DNA from: Verrucomicrobiales bacterium | GTDB taxonomy: Bacteria; Verrucomicrobiota; Verrucomicrobiia; Verrucomicrobiales; DEV007 | Direction of reading: 5' to 3' | Length of the DNA: 59,104 nt | Assembly (NCBI GenBank): GCA_029213025.1 | Contig: JARGOZ010000024.1 | Coordinates: 1-59,104 of the forward strand | Shown here: piece by piece, positions 20,379 through 28,878 of the stretch | Layout of the letters: every line of letters begins with the position of its first letter | Position numbering within the stretch: position 1 is the first letter of the stretch | Program-made: the position numbers and the translations under genes | Notes under the pieces: model-generated | Database searches by the model: none | Told to the model about the DNA's origin: nothing | Seen by the model: only the letters and a program-made list of their open reading frames with translations

Positions 20379-21461
20379 TTACAGATCGTCGTCACTACCC
20401 ATGACAAGGGCTGATGATTTCCGGTACTCGGTGACTCTCTGTTCGAAAAAGTTCGCTTCCTTTTTGATGTCCATCATTTCGGCAAGCCATGGGAATGGAT
20501 TACTGATGCCGGGGTTCAAAGGAGAGAGACCAACGCCCTCAAGACGACGGTCGGCGATGTAGTCTATATACTGGCAAAATTCAGGCGCACTCATTCCCAG
20601 TGCACCGGCCGGTAAACAGTCTTCAATGAAATCTTTCTCCAGAGCGACCGCTTCTTTCATTGTATCGACCAGCTCCGTTTTAAATTCGCTTGTCCAAATC
20701 TCCATATTTTCCCCGACCAGATCCATAAACAGGTTTCTGAACAGCTCAATGTGATTGGATTCGTCGCGCAGCGTGTAGCGGAACATCTGTCCGATACCCG
20801 GGAATTTGTTCTGCCGGTAGAGGCTCAAAATCATTCCAAACAAACCATAGAACTGGGTTCCCTCCATACACTGACCAAACACGAAGATATTCCGGGCCAG
20901 TTTCTTTTTGTTCACCGGATCGGTCAGATCGATGTCCCGGCGCAGATCGTGAGAAGCACTGGTTACAAATTCGTTTTTTCGCTTAATCGTCGGGATCTGC
21001 TCGAACATCGCTTCACATTCGTGAGGATTAATTCCGAGGCTGCTGATCATATAAAGCAGACTGTCAGCGTGGATATTTTCCTCGTGAGCGTGGCGTCCCA
21101 AAGCAAGCTTAAGTTCGGGAGCGGTCACCACCTCCCGGACTACGTGCAGAATATTGTCACCAACGATTCCTTCAGCAGCAGAAAAATACCCGATTCCCAT
21201 CCGGATAATCCAGCGTTCCGCATCGGACAGGTCAGTGCCATTCCACTGCTCAATGTCTTTCTGCATCTGAATATCTTCAGGCTCCCAGTGATTTTGCTTC
21301 ATCGTCTGGTACAGATCGTAAGCCCACTGGTATTTAAGAGGCAAAAGATTGAAAGCTTCAGATTTGCGCCCGTTAATCACCTTTTTGGCAGCAAAAGCCT
21401 CTTCAGCTTTATCCTGATCGAGAACAAAAGTTCGGTGACCGATTGTGAATGTTTTTTCCAT
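20379..21461 (-). CDS. nrdB: ribonucleoside-diphosphate reductase small subunit, class Ic-like (no radical tyrosine)
   Basis: 360 residues from the ATG at 21461 (MEKTFTIGHR...); the frame is open further upstream from a TTG at 21584, but this ATG gives the usual N-terminus. Metal ligands are visible at E97 (YFSAAEGIVG), E128 and H131 (HEENIH), with further Glu/His ligands in MEGTQF and RDESNHIELF. The position of the E. coli radical tyrosine, four residues after H131, is Leu135 (codon 21057-21059). Chlamydia trachomatis NrdB, the class Ic type with a Mn/Fe cofactor, has Phe at that position and is similar over its length. Regulation is probably by NrdR, since two box-like sites lie upstream. 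Confidence 0.95.
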   Translation of the reverse strand: MEKTFTIGHRTFVLDQDKAEEAFAAKKVINGRKSEAFNLLPLKYQWAYDLYQTMKQNHWEPEDIQMQKDIEQWNGTDLSDAERWIIRMGIGYFSAAEGIVGDNILHVVREVVTAPELKLALGRHAHEENIHADSLLYMISSLGINPHECEAMFEQIPTIKRKNEFVTSASHDLRRDIDLTDPVNKKKLARNIFVFGQCMEGTQFYGLFGMILSLYRQNKFPGIGQMFRYTLRDESNHIELFRNLFMDLVGENMEIWTSEFKTELVDTMKEAVALEKDFIEDCLPAGALGMSAPEFCQYIDYIADRRLEGVGLSPLNPGISNPFPWLAEMMDIKKEANFFEQRVTEYRKSSALVMGSDDDL

Positions 21462-21571
21462 AATGACGTATTCGGTGTGTGTGGTCAGTATTGTGAATGG
21501 TTTGGTATGAAAACGGCTTCGGAAAAGGTTGTACTTTAAGACAAAAACGCTCCGCAACTGTTCAAAATTAG

Positions 21572-21598
21572 AGTATATCAACAAGTGGTTTTCGACAA
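21572..21598 (-). promoter_or_regulatory. weak sigma-70 promoter candidate for nrdB
   Basis: On the reverse strand TTGTCG (21593-21598) is followed after 15 bases by TATACT (21572-21577). The spacer is shorter than the optimum of 17. It lies between the NrdR-like boxes and the nrdB start codon. Confidence 0.3.
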
Positions 21599-21626
21599 CC
21601 GGAAGCGCACATTTTTGTTTGCCGCA

Positions 21627-21673
21627 CCCCCATATATTGTTGCCGATGGGGAAAAATACCCAACATCTTGTGG
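21627..21673. promoter_or_regulatory. tandem NrdR-box-like sites upstream of nrdB-nrdA
   Basis: Two 16-mers, CCCCCATATATTGTTG (21627-21642) and ACCCAACATCTTGTGG (21658-21673), match 11 and 12 positions of the published NrdR-box pattern ACAcwAtATaTwGTGt. They start 31 bp apart, three helical turns, with a 15-base gap, which is the arrangement known for NrdR pairs. They lie 166-212 bases upstream of the nrdB start codon. Repression of the reductase operon by NrdR is the inference. nrdR itself is not in the window. Confidence 0.6.
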
Positions 21674-21831
21674 TTTAGCAATCATTATATTTAAGAATTG
21701 CCGAAAATTCAGGTTTCTTAATCGACTCGATTTTAGTGATTCTGAGTTGTGCAAAAACTCAGCCCACTGAGAAACCGATTCTTAAATCTGATATCCGAAA
21801 AGGATGCAAAAGATGCAACAAAATTCTGCGC

Positions 21832-21862
21832 AAAAAAAGGGATGGAACGACGCGTCCACCCC
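21832..21862 (-). terminator. rho-independent terminator of sod
   Basis: On the reverse strand GGGGTGGA (21855-21862) pairs with TCCATCCC (21839-21846) with one mismatch across an 8-base loop, followed by seven T (21832-21838). It lies about 40 bases after the sod stop codon. Confidence 0.75.
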
Positions 21863-21901
21863 TCTCGCCTGTGAGCGAATCTGACAGTTTTCGTTAACCG
21901 A

Positions 21902-22531
21902 TCAGGAACTCAGAACCGTTTTGTAATTTTCCGCTACGTTGGCCCAGTTGACCACGTTGAAAAAGCCGTCCACATAGTCGGGACGACGGTTTTGGTAATT
22001 CAAATAGTAAGCGTGCTCCCAAACATCGAGTCCCAGAATGGGAAATTTACCGGAGCAATCGGCCGCTGCACCCATCATGGGATTGTCCTGGTTAGCAGTG
22101 CTCTCCACGGAAAGTTTGCCACTGCTGTCAGACACGACCCATGCCCAACCGGAACCGAAACGGGTCAGCGCCGCCTTTTTAAATTCTTCTTTCAAGCCGT
22201 CGAGAGATCCAAACGCTTCGTTGATCGCAGCGGCCAAATCCCCTTCCGGAGCTCCGCCATCCGGACTCAACATTTTCCAAAAAGCGGAATGATTAAAATG
22301 ACCGCCGCCGTTGTTGCGGACCGCGCCTCTTTTTTCCGCTGGAACGCTACCGAGATCCATGATCAATGCACAAATCGATTTGTCCTCCAGACCTGTGCCT
22401 GCCAGAGCATTGTTCAGGTTGGAAATGTAGGTGGCATGGTGCTTGCCATGATGGATCTCCATCGTCTTTGCGTCGATATGAGGCTCCAGAGCATCAAAAG
22501 AATAAGGAAGGTCAGGTAATTCGTGTGCCAT
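21902..22531 (-). CDS. sodA: superoxide dismutase, Mn/Fe family
   Basis: 209 residues, a normal length. It converts superoxide to oxygen and hydrogen peroxide. Metal ligands are visible at H27 (EIHHGKHH), the histidine in [11 protein letters not shown], and the aspartate and histidine in [13 protein letters not shown]. The NQDNPMMG segment carries the glutamine that is more typical of manganese or cambialistic enzymes than of strict iron enzymes, so Mn is favoured but not certain. There is no signal peptide, so it is cytoplasmic. It is transcribed away from the EF-hand gene, with 182 bases between the two start codons. Confidence 0.93.
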   Translation of the reverse strand: MAHELPDLPYSFDALEPHIDAKTMEIHHGKHHATYISNLNNALAGTGLEDKSICALIMDLGSVPAEKRGAVRNNGGGHFNHSAFWKMLSPDGGAPEGDLAAAINEAFGSLDGLKEEFKKAALTRFGSGWAWVVSDSSGKLSVESTANQDNPMMGAAADCSGKFPILGLDVWEHAYYLNYQNRRPDYVDGFFNVVNWANVAENYKTVLSS

Positions 22532-22713
22532 GTTTGGTTTGTTCGGTTTTGTTGTTTTCGAAGATCAAATGCAACAGCAAGTGAGAATACGGTTAGAACA
22601 GGATTCTGAGTTTGAAAAGGAAAATTCAACCTCACTTTCCGCTTTCCCCGTCATCTCCCGCCAACAGTCGATTTTTTTCGAAACAATCCGCCGTTCACGG
22701 TGTTTTTGCCATC

Positions 22714-23601
22714 ATGAAGCAAACTGTCATTCTTTGTATTCTCACACTTGGTCTTTCCTCTCTCTCCCACGCAGAGGAAAAAGGAAAAGCAAATCGCCCC
22801 GATTTCAAATCGCTCGATAAAAACGGCGACCGCGCCATATCCGAAGAGGAAGCGGGCCCGCAAATCTGGGCCCGGCTGGGTAAACTGGACAAAAACGGCG
22901 ATGGCAAAGTCGCCGGAGCAGAATTCGTAAGACCCGGCGGCGGCGGCGAGGGCATGTCACGCCCCAAAGGAAATCCCGGCGAATTCATGAAACGCATCGA
23001 CAAAAACGGTGACGGAAACCTATCCAAAGACGAAGCCCCGGAACAACTCTGGGCCCGCCTTTCCAAACTCGATAAAGACGGCGATAATTCCATCAGTAAA
23101 GAAGAGTTCGCCGCTGCCCGCAACGGTGGCGGAAGCAGGGGCGGAAATGAAGAAGTTTTTGCCCGGATCGACAAAGACAACGACGGCAACATCACAGAAA
23201 GCGAAGCACCGCAATTTTGGGAAAAACTCAGCAAAGCCGACAAAAACAGCGACGGCAGCGTTTCCAAAGAGGAATGGTTGTTAGCCCGCTCCTACATGGA
23301 TCGAATGGGTAAAGGCGGCATGAAAGGCAAAGGCAAAGGCAAAGGCAAAGGCAAAGGCGGTCCCCAGCCCGGCGGGCCCAACGCAATCTTCGGCAAATAC
23401 GACGAAGACAAAGACGGTAAGCTCAGCGAAGCGGAAGTTCCCGCCGAACTCTGGGCCAAACTCTCAAAAGCGGACGACAATGCCGATGGACGCGTCAGCC
23501 AGGAAGAACTCGCCAACGTTTACAGCAAAATGCGGGAAATGAATGCTCCCAATGTTCCTTCAGTCCCGAAACGCCCTCAAATGGAGGACAAAGAAGCGTA
23601 G
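22714..23601 (+). CDS. secreted EF-hand repeat protein (eight loops)
   Basis: 295 residues from ATG at 22714; the frame is open upstream, but this start gives a clean signal peptide (MKQTVILCILTLGLSSLSHA). Eight EF-hand calcium-binding loops of the DxNxDG type begin at residues 35, 59, 96, 120, 153, 176, 230 and 254, arranged in pairs. A lysine-glycine repeat (about residues 200-216, GKGKGKGK) separates pairs three and four. The role is probably periplasmic or extracellular calcium binding; such proteins are common and mostly uncharacterised in PVC bacteria. It converges on the DUF1549/DUF1553 gene with a repeat hairpin between them. Confidence 0.85.
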   Translation: MKQTVILCILTLGLSSLSHAEEKGKANRPDFKSLDKNGDRAISEEEAGPQIWARLGKLDKNGDGKVAGAEFVRPGGGGEGMSRPKGNPGEFMKRIDKNGDGNLSKDEAPEQLWARLSKLDKDGDNSISKEEFAAARNGGGSRGGNEEVFARIDKDNDGNITESEAPQFWEKLSKADKNSDGSVSKEEWLLARSYMDRMGKGGMKGKGKGKGKGKGGPQPGGPNAIFGKYDEDKDGKLSEAEVPAELWAKLSKADDNADGRVSQEELANVYSKMREMNAPNVPSVPKRPQMEDKEA

Positions 23602-23614
23602 AAAGTTTTCAGAT

Positions 23615-23650
23615 CCAACAGGGTACGATCTGGGATTGTACCCTGTTTGG
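23615..23650. repeat. inverted pair of the AACAGGGTAC repeat, hairpin between convergent genes
   Basis: CCAACAGGGTAC (23615-23626) and GTACCCTGTTTGG (23638-23650) form a near-perfect stem around an 11-base loop. The CAGGGTAC core and its inverse start 19 bp apart, the same offset as the inverted pair at 48.1 kb. It fills the 71-base gap between two convergent genes and could act as a bidirectional terminator, although neither side has a long T-run. Confidence 0.85.
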
Positions 23651-23672
23651 TCGGAACTCCGATCCCCGCATC

Positions 23673-25568
23673 TCACCGAACAAACAGAAATTCCGCCGAA
23701 TTCAATAGAGCTGCAGCCAGAGTGGCCGGAGTCTCACCGGACGCGAGTTCCCTTTCCTCCAGAGTAGGCAAACGTGACAAAACGCTCAGAAAAACGGTGT
23801 CGACTACTGATAGATCATCAGCCCCTCCCGACTCGGCGACCTGCGCGGAGCGCATCACACGCGACCACGGATTCTCCACGGCACCACTCAACTCGCCGTT
23901 AAACAGAGCCAGCAGCTGCGGCATTGAACTTTGACGATTTGCATTATTCGGCAGACTGCGATCCGATTGTCCAAAAGTTCGCAGGAAATGACCGGGAGGC
24001 ATCGGAGTCTCCAACTCGCTGGCACGATACAGACGGTAGTGCAGTTTTTTCCACTCACTGAACTCCCGGGGCGTTCCGTTAATCCCGCCATTCTTGAGTC
24101 GGTCGAGAGCTTTCATTGAAGATTTCAACTCTTGCATCAAGGCATCAGCCTCCGGGCAGGATGTCGTTCGCGGGTTAGCTGCGAACTTTTTCCCGGCTTC
24201 GGTGCGCAACCAGGCGCGAACCGTATCCGGCGACTTTCCGCAGACCTTTTCCGCCCTTATCCGCAGATCGTTAAGATACCGTATCCGGTACGCCCGCCGA
24301 CTCAAATTGGGGCGGTCCGGGTCGTCGGTGATCAAAGTTACCAGCGAATCCCACACTTGCTCAGCGCTCATCCGGCGCAGGCAGGGTGATTCGAAATGCG
24401 GCTTCTCATTAGGATTTATATTTCCCGCCGTCGCCACCCGCTGGTAGGCATCCGACTTCATGACCACCTTCAGGAAAGCCCGCAAATCATATCCGCCCTC
24501 ACGCATCAATTCGATCAATGCATTCTCCAGTTCGGGATGGTAAGCCGCCGTATCGCCCCGGAGATCGTCAAGAGGCGGCGGAACCAGAGGGGCTCCGAAC
24601 AGTTCCTTCCACAGCCGGTTCACAATGACCCGGGTAAAACGCGGGTGACGGGGATCGGTCAGCCACCGGGAAAATGTTTCCGCCCCCGAATCGTCAGCGG
24701 AGCTATGAACGGTGTCCGGACCGAAAACAAACTTCGATTTTACAATGTCACCGGGCTGCGCATCGTTATAGGCGTAATCATGCGGCAGTTTCAACGGCCA
24801 CGGACGGGAGTGCACCGAAGCGAATCGCATCGGAATCGTAATCCGGTTCACCGCGCTGCGCTCAGGGCCCTTGATCTCCTCATAAATTTTTGGATACTTT
24901 GAAGCGCGCACGGAAAAGGTAAATGCTGCGAGATGGTGAAAATCCATTTGAGTCCAGCGGTCAAACGGGTGGCTGTGACATTGAGCGCATTCCATCCGGG
25001 TCCCTGCGAAGACCTGCATCAAAATACTGAAATGCTCCAACGGCATACCAAAGTCCCGCAGATAGAAACCTACTGCTCCGGCATTTTCCGGCTCCCATAT
25101 ATTCCCCTGCCGCCCGATCAGATCGCGCACCATTCGGTCGTAGGGAATATTTTCTTCGAGAGCGTTCTGGATCCACTCAATATAGGCGGAACCAACAATA
25201 CCACTGCGAGTGACTTGCGACTCGGTACTCACTCGCAGCAAATCAGCCCAAAAATGGAACCAGCGTTTCGAATAGCCCGATGATGACAACAGGGCATCGA
25301 TAAGTTTCTCCCGCTTATCGGGCTCGGTGGACGAAATAAATTCGCGATTCTCAGCCAGGGTGGGAATCCTTCCGATAGCATCCAGGTAGACCCTTCTCAA
25401 AAATATGGCATCATTTGTTTTCCGCGGGATCGCAACCCCGTCGGCAACACAGTGAGCGACGATCAGGTCATCAATTTCCCCGGATTGCCCTTCCACAGGC
25501 AGATACCCGATCACAATCGCAAAAACGAGCGGGATGACAGGAACAACCCGGTTCAAAACTGCTTGCAT
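23673..25568 (-). CDS. DUF1549/DUF1553 secreted protein
   Basis: 631 residues. The N-terminus (MQAVLNRVVPVIPLVFAIVIG...) is a signal peptide or membrane anchor. The DUF1549 part shows FLRRVYLDAIGRIPT, and the DUF1553 part shows TRVIVNRLWKELFGAPLV; the C-terminus LLNSAEFLFVR is typical of the family. ECAQCHSHPFDRW contains a CxxCH sequence that occurs in this family and could bind haem. These proteins are abundant in Planctomycetota and Verrucomicrobiota, often beside DUF1501 or sulfatase genes, and no function is established. No DUF1501 gene is adjacent here. It is transcribed after rpoN with a 99-base gap. Confidence 0.88.
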   Translation of the reverse strand: MQAVLNRVVPVIPLVFAIVIGYLPVEGQSGEIDDLIVAHCVADGVAIPRKTNDAIFLRRVYLDAIGRIPTLAENREFISSTEPDKREKLIDALLSSSGYSKRWFHFWADLLRVSTESQVTRSGIVGSAYIEWIQNALEENIPYDRMVRDLIGRQGNIWEPENAGAVGFYLRDFGMPLEHFSILMQVFAGTRMECAQCHSHPFDRWTQMDFHHLAAFTFSVRASKYPKIYEEIKGPERSAVNRITIPMRFASVHSRPWPLKLPHDYAYNDAQPGDIVKSKFVFGPDTVHSSADDSGAETFSRWLTDPRHPRFTRVIVNRLWKELFGAPLVPPPLDDLRGDTAAYHPELENALIELMREGGYDLRAFLKVVMKSDAYQRVATAGNINPNEKPHFESPCLRRMSAEQVWDSLVTLITDDPDRPNLSRRAYRIRYLNDLRIRAEKVCGKSPDTVRAWLRTEAGKKFAANPRTTSCPEADALMQELKSSMKALDRLKNGGINGTPREFSEWKKLHYRLYRASELETPMPPGHFLRTFGQSDRSLPNNANRQSSMPQLLALFNGELSGAVENPWSRVMRSAQVAESGGADDLSVVDTVFLSVLSRLPTLEERELASGETPATLAAALLNSAEFLFVR

Positions 25569-25667
25569 AGAAACGACTACGCCTCACACAGTTGGGCGTC
25601 AATTCCCGACATCTCTACAAGTTGAACCAGAACGTCAGTAAATACCTGACATTTACCTAACTTCAGA

Positions 25668-27077
25668 TCAATACGACCGCCGCATATGACTCGGAAGAAT
25701 ATGTAGTTCTTCCCGGTATTTCGCCACGGTGCGCCGCGCAATCTTGATGCCCTTTTCCTCCATCTTCTGGACCAGAGCCTGATCGCTAAGAGGCTTTTTG
25801 GAGTCCTCCCCCCCAATGAGGGCGGCGAGCGTCTGTTTGACACTTGTGTTACTGGTGACTTGTCCGTCCTCTTTCTGGTAACCGGTCGTGAAGAAATACT
25901 TCATTTCAAACACTCCGTGGGGAGTCGAAATATATTTACCGGCCACCGCTCGGCTCACTGTGGTTTCGTGAACGTCGATCGCATCGGCAATTTGAGCCAT
26001 ATTCATCGGCTTTAATTTTGATGGCCCCTTGTCGAAAAACTCCTGCTGGCGATTCAGAATCTGCTCGGCGATTCCACGAATCGTTTGCTGACGCTGATGA
26101 ATGCATTTAATCAGAAATTTACCGGATTTAATCTTGTCCCGGATGTAAGTTCGGGCGGTCTTTCCGTCGTCGGTCGCCAACAATTCTTTGTAGGATTTGC
26201 TGATCCGAAGGCGCGGGATCTGTTCATCGTTTACCGCGACAACCCATTCGCCGCCGATTCTTTCGACCGACACATCCGGCACAACATAGGTGTTATTATC
26301 CGAGGAAAAGCGACTTCCGGGACGAGGATCAAGAGTGGAAATAAACGCGGCGGCCCGGGAAATATCCTCCGGCGTAACGGTCAACTTTTTCGCAATCCGC
26401 GGATACCGCTTTTTGGCGAGGTCTTCGAGATAGTGATCGACAATTTGATACTCAAGGCTGTGATGTTTACCAAGGCGTTCCAATTGAATAAGCAGGCAGT
26501 CGCGGAGATCTTCCGCCCCCACCCCGACCGGATCGAAGGACTGGATAATGCCCCGCGCATCTTCGAGCAGGTCGATCGGTATCCCCATATCAAAACAGAG
26601 GTCCTCGATATCGACCTGGAGAAATCCGTTTTCATCAATGTTACCGATCAGCATTTCCGCCGTCTCACGCAACTCACCTTTCACCGGGGAGAAACTCAGC
26701 TGATTCATGAGATGTTCCTGCAGGGTGACCGGATCGATGATGGAATCCATCATGAACTGATACTTTTCGTCCGCATCATCCCTCTTCGGTGACGAAACGC
26801 GGGACTGAGCCATGTATTCGCGCCACTCCTCATCCAGCTGGGACAGTTCCGCCAACTCTTTGTCAAACTCCTCGTCTTCGTCCGGTGTCGATGCCTCCTC
26901 CAGTGAAACGTCGTGAGTATCATCCTCAAGCGTGGGATTGGCATTCAATTCCTGCTGGATCAAATGGCGCAATTCCAGTGTAGGGGTCTGGAGCAGTTGC
27001 AGGCTCTGCTGCATCTGTGGAGCAATGGTCTGTTGCTGCTGCAAGGACTGATGCTGATCGAATCTCTGTTCTGGCAT
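25668..27077 (-). CDS. rpoN: RNA polymerase sigma-54 factor
   Basis: 469 residues. The glutamine-rich N-terminal activator-interaction region (QSLQQQQTIAPQMQQSLQLLQ), an acidic stretch at about residues 50-75, the core-binding region, and the C-terminal RpoN box ARRTVAKYRE are all present, so the protein is complete. It directs RNA polymerase to -24/-12 promoters that need enhancer-binding ATPases. No such activator is encoded in the window. It lies 89 bases downstream of the formylglycine-generating enzyme frames in the same direction. Confidence 0.95.
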   Translation of the reverse strand: MPEQRFDQHQSLQQQQTIAPQMQQSLQLLQTPTLELRHLIQQELNANPTLEDDTHDVSLEEASTPDEDEEFDKELAELSQLDEEWREYMAQSRVSSPKRDDADEKYQFMMDSIIDPVTLQEHLMNQLSFSPVKGELRETAEMLIGNIDENGFLQVDIEDLCFDMGIPIDLLEDARGIIQSFDPVGVGAEDLRDCLLIQLERLGKHHSLEYQIVDHYLEDLAKKRYPRIAKKLTVTPEDISRAAAFISTLDPRPGSRFSSDNNTYVVPDVSVERIGGEWVVAVNDEQIPRLRISKSYKELLATDDGKTARTYIRDKIKSGKFLIKCIHQRQQTIRGIAEQILNRQQEFFDKGPSKLKPMNMAQIADAIDVHETTVSRAVAGKYISTPHGVFEMKYFFTTGYQKEDGQVTSNTSVKQTLAALIGGEDSKKPLSDQALVQKMEEKGIKIARRTVAKYREELHILPSHMRRSY

Positions 27078-27166
27078 AAGTCAGTCTATGATTTAATCCA
27101 ATAGTGAAAGGGTAACTTTCGCAACGTAGCAGATTTTGCGCCAGTTTCTCACTTTTTACGCAATTT

Positions 27167-28122
27167 TTATGAAAAAGCGCAGCGAAACCCGGTATGGCAG
27201 GTCGATGAATCCGGTGTATTTCCGGTCCTGGCACCTACCCGGTACCGGTTGCAGTAGGATTCGTGGCAGAGAAACGATCCTCCCCGAATTACTTTGGCAC
27301 TTCCGGTTTCCGGGCCCAGTGGATTTTCTCTTGAGGCCGCAATATGCCAACGGGGATCAAACCAGTCGCAGGCCCATTCCCACACATTTCCCGCCGAATT
27401 GTAGAGCCCGTATGGGTTGGCCCGGAAGCTTTTTGCAGGCGCCGTTGAGGTATAACCGTCTGCTCCCGTGTCGTTGTCAGGAAATGATCCCTGCCATATG
27501 TTGCAGCGGTGTTTACCGTCAGGGGTGAGTTCATCGCCCCAGGGGTAGCGGGCCTGCTTGAGCCCGCCTCTCGCAGCGCATTCCCATTCGGCTTCGGTCG
27601 GCAGTCTTTTTCCCGCCCAGTGTGCATAAGCCACGGTATCGTGCCAACTGACATGTACCACCGGGTGTTCTGCAAGCTTGCGGATATTTGTCCCGGGGCC
27701 GCCGGGCTTTCTCCAGTCGGCGTTTTCCACCCGAACCCACCAGGAAAGCCCCATCACGGTTTCCATTTTCGCATGCTTTCGATGGGCTTTCGGGATTTGG
27801 TTGGCGAAACAAACGACCAGCCAAAGGTTTCCGCTTCGGTTTTGTAACCGGTTTCGTTGACGAAAATTTCAAACTGGCGATTGGTAACACAGGTCCGGTC
27901 AATCCAGAATGAATCAAGAGTTACCTCCCTGACCGGACCTTCCCCGTCAGCCTGCCAGGTTTCCGGTCCCTCCGCCCCCATCAGGAAAGAGCCGGCCGGA
28001 ATTTCCACCATGCCATCTTTCGAACCGGGTTGAGAACAAACCGGAATAGCCGCAGTATCCACTTCCCCCGGTCGGGGTTGATCCCGCCCCGCCCCCGGCG
28101 CACAACAGGATTTACCGTCCAT
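27167..28122 (-). pseudogene. formylglycine-generating enzyme, interrupted by a 1-base frameshift
   Basis: Two reverse-strand frames together encode one FGE/SUMF1-type protein. The first (28122 to 27754) has the N-terminal CCAPG motif and MVEIPAGSFLMGAE. The second (usable from about 27830, first ATG 27766, to 27167) has LPTEAEWECAARGG, SAGNVWEWACDWF and the C-terminal active site RGGSFLCHESYCNRYR. Both catalytic cysteines are there (CHESYC), so the ancestor was a true oxygen-dependent FGE that converts cysteine to formylglycine in sulfatases. Restoring one T in the TTTGTTTCGCC run near 27825 would rejoin the frames. This may be a real mutation or a sequence error. It follows the preceding gene with a 3-base gap. 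No sulfatase gene is in the window. Confidence 0.75.
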
Positions 28123-28125
28123 CTG

Positions 28126-28815
28126 TTATTCGGGAAGAGGTGACTGATCATTCGCCGGAGGTCCCGTCTCCACTACCAGATTTCCCGCTTCGGTATAAAT
28201 CCGGCTCAACCTGGGGATGTAGGGCTTAATATTGGGATTTTCCGGATCGAGCTGAAAGAGATTCATCGTGTCGGTCACTTTAATGAACTGCTCCGGAATT
28301 GTTCCCCGGCTCGGGCTGATATTTTTGACCCGGAACGCAACGGTCCTGCGCCGCAGCTCCGGCTGAAGAGTGAACACTGCGTTGAGATGGCGTTGCATAG
28401 AGGTGAGGGGTGCCCGGTTCATCGGGCGCGTCATCCGCGCTTCGATCCCGCGGTCACTGATCCTCTCCACCCGGGTGGTTCCACGAAAGTCCTCCAGATC
28501 AGATGCCGTTGCGATCAGGGTATTGAGATCGTCTTTTGAAAAGAGAACTCGCTCCCTTCGTCCCCCGCCGGTAGCCGACTTCACCAAAGCCAGTTTTTCC
28601 CGCAACTGAGCCACCTGAGAATCTTCAGGCGAAAAAAGGGCAATTTCAGCCGGGCTGTCTTCAGTGAAATCCGCAATCGCTTTGGTCTGGATAAAAAACA
28701 CCACGATATAGAGCACGATGAGTCCTCCAAATACGGTAATGATCGCCCCGAGAATAAAACATCCCGGAGCGGCGGAAGCCCCCTCCGGAGAACTGTTGCC
28801 TTCTGATTCTGACAT
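28126..28815 (-). CDS. hypothetical protein with one membrane segment
   Basis: 229 residues from ATG at 28815 (MSESEGNSSPEG...); a TTG at 28848 is an alternative start. A single hydrophobic helix (CFILGAIITVFGGLIVLYIVV) follows a short Ser/Pro-rich N-terminus, so the protein is probably a membrane-anchored periplasmic protein. The soluble part contains no motif I recognise. Its stop codon lies 3 bases before the formylglycine-generating enzyme start, so the two are translationally coupled or at least in one operon. It follows the PVC dehydrogenase gene by 63 bases. Confidence 0.7.
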   Translation of the reverse strand: MSESEGNSSPEGASAAPGCFILGAIITVFGGLIVLYIVVFFIQTKAIADFTEDSPAEIALFSPEDSQVAQLREKLALVKSATGGGRRERVLFSKDDLNTLIATASDLEDFRGTTRVERISDRGIEARMTRPMNRAPLTSMQRHLNAVFTLQPELRRRTVAFRVKNISPSRGTIPEQFIKVTDTMNLFQLDPENPNIKPYIPRLSRIYTEAGNLVVETGPPANDQSPLPE

Positions 28816-28878
28816 CTCCAAAACTGGGCGATCTCTGAAAAAAGGCAACCTCCGGAACGGGAAAGAAACGATTGAAAT

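Larger units (their letters stand above)
21462..21901. other. 440-bp intergenic region between nrdB and sod
   Basis: No gene is supported here. It contains a weak reverse-strand promoter candidate, two NrdR-box-like sites and the sod terminator. The stretch 21680-21830 is AT-rich and shows nothing further that I can interpret. Confidence 0.7.

Noticed and set aside
22440..22460. Sigma-54 -24/-12 promoter-like sequence (TGGCATGGTGCTTGCC)
   Set aside because: It lies inside the sod coding sequence with no gene starting downstream; chance match.
23320..23362. Gly-Lys repeat in the EF-hand gene as a DNA tandem repeat of mobile origin
   Set aside because: It is in frame, short, and explained by a low-complexity protein linker.
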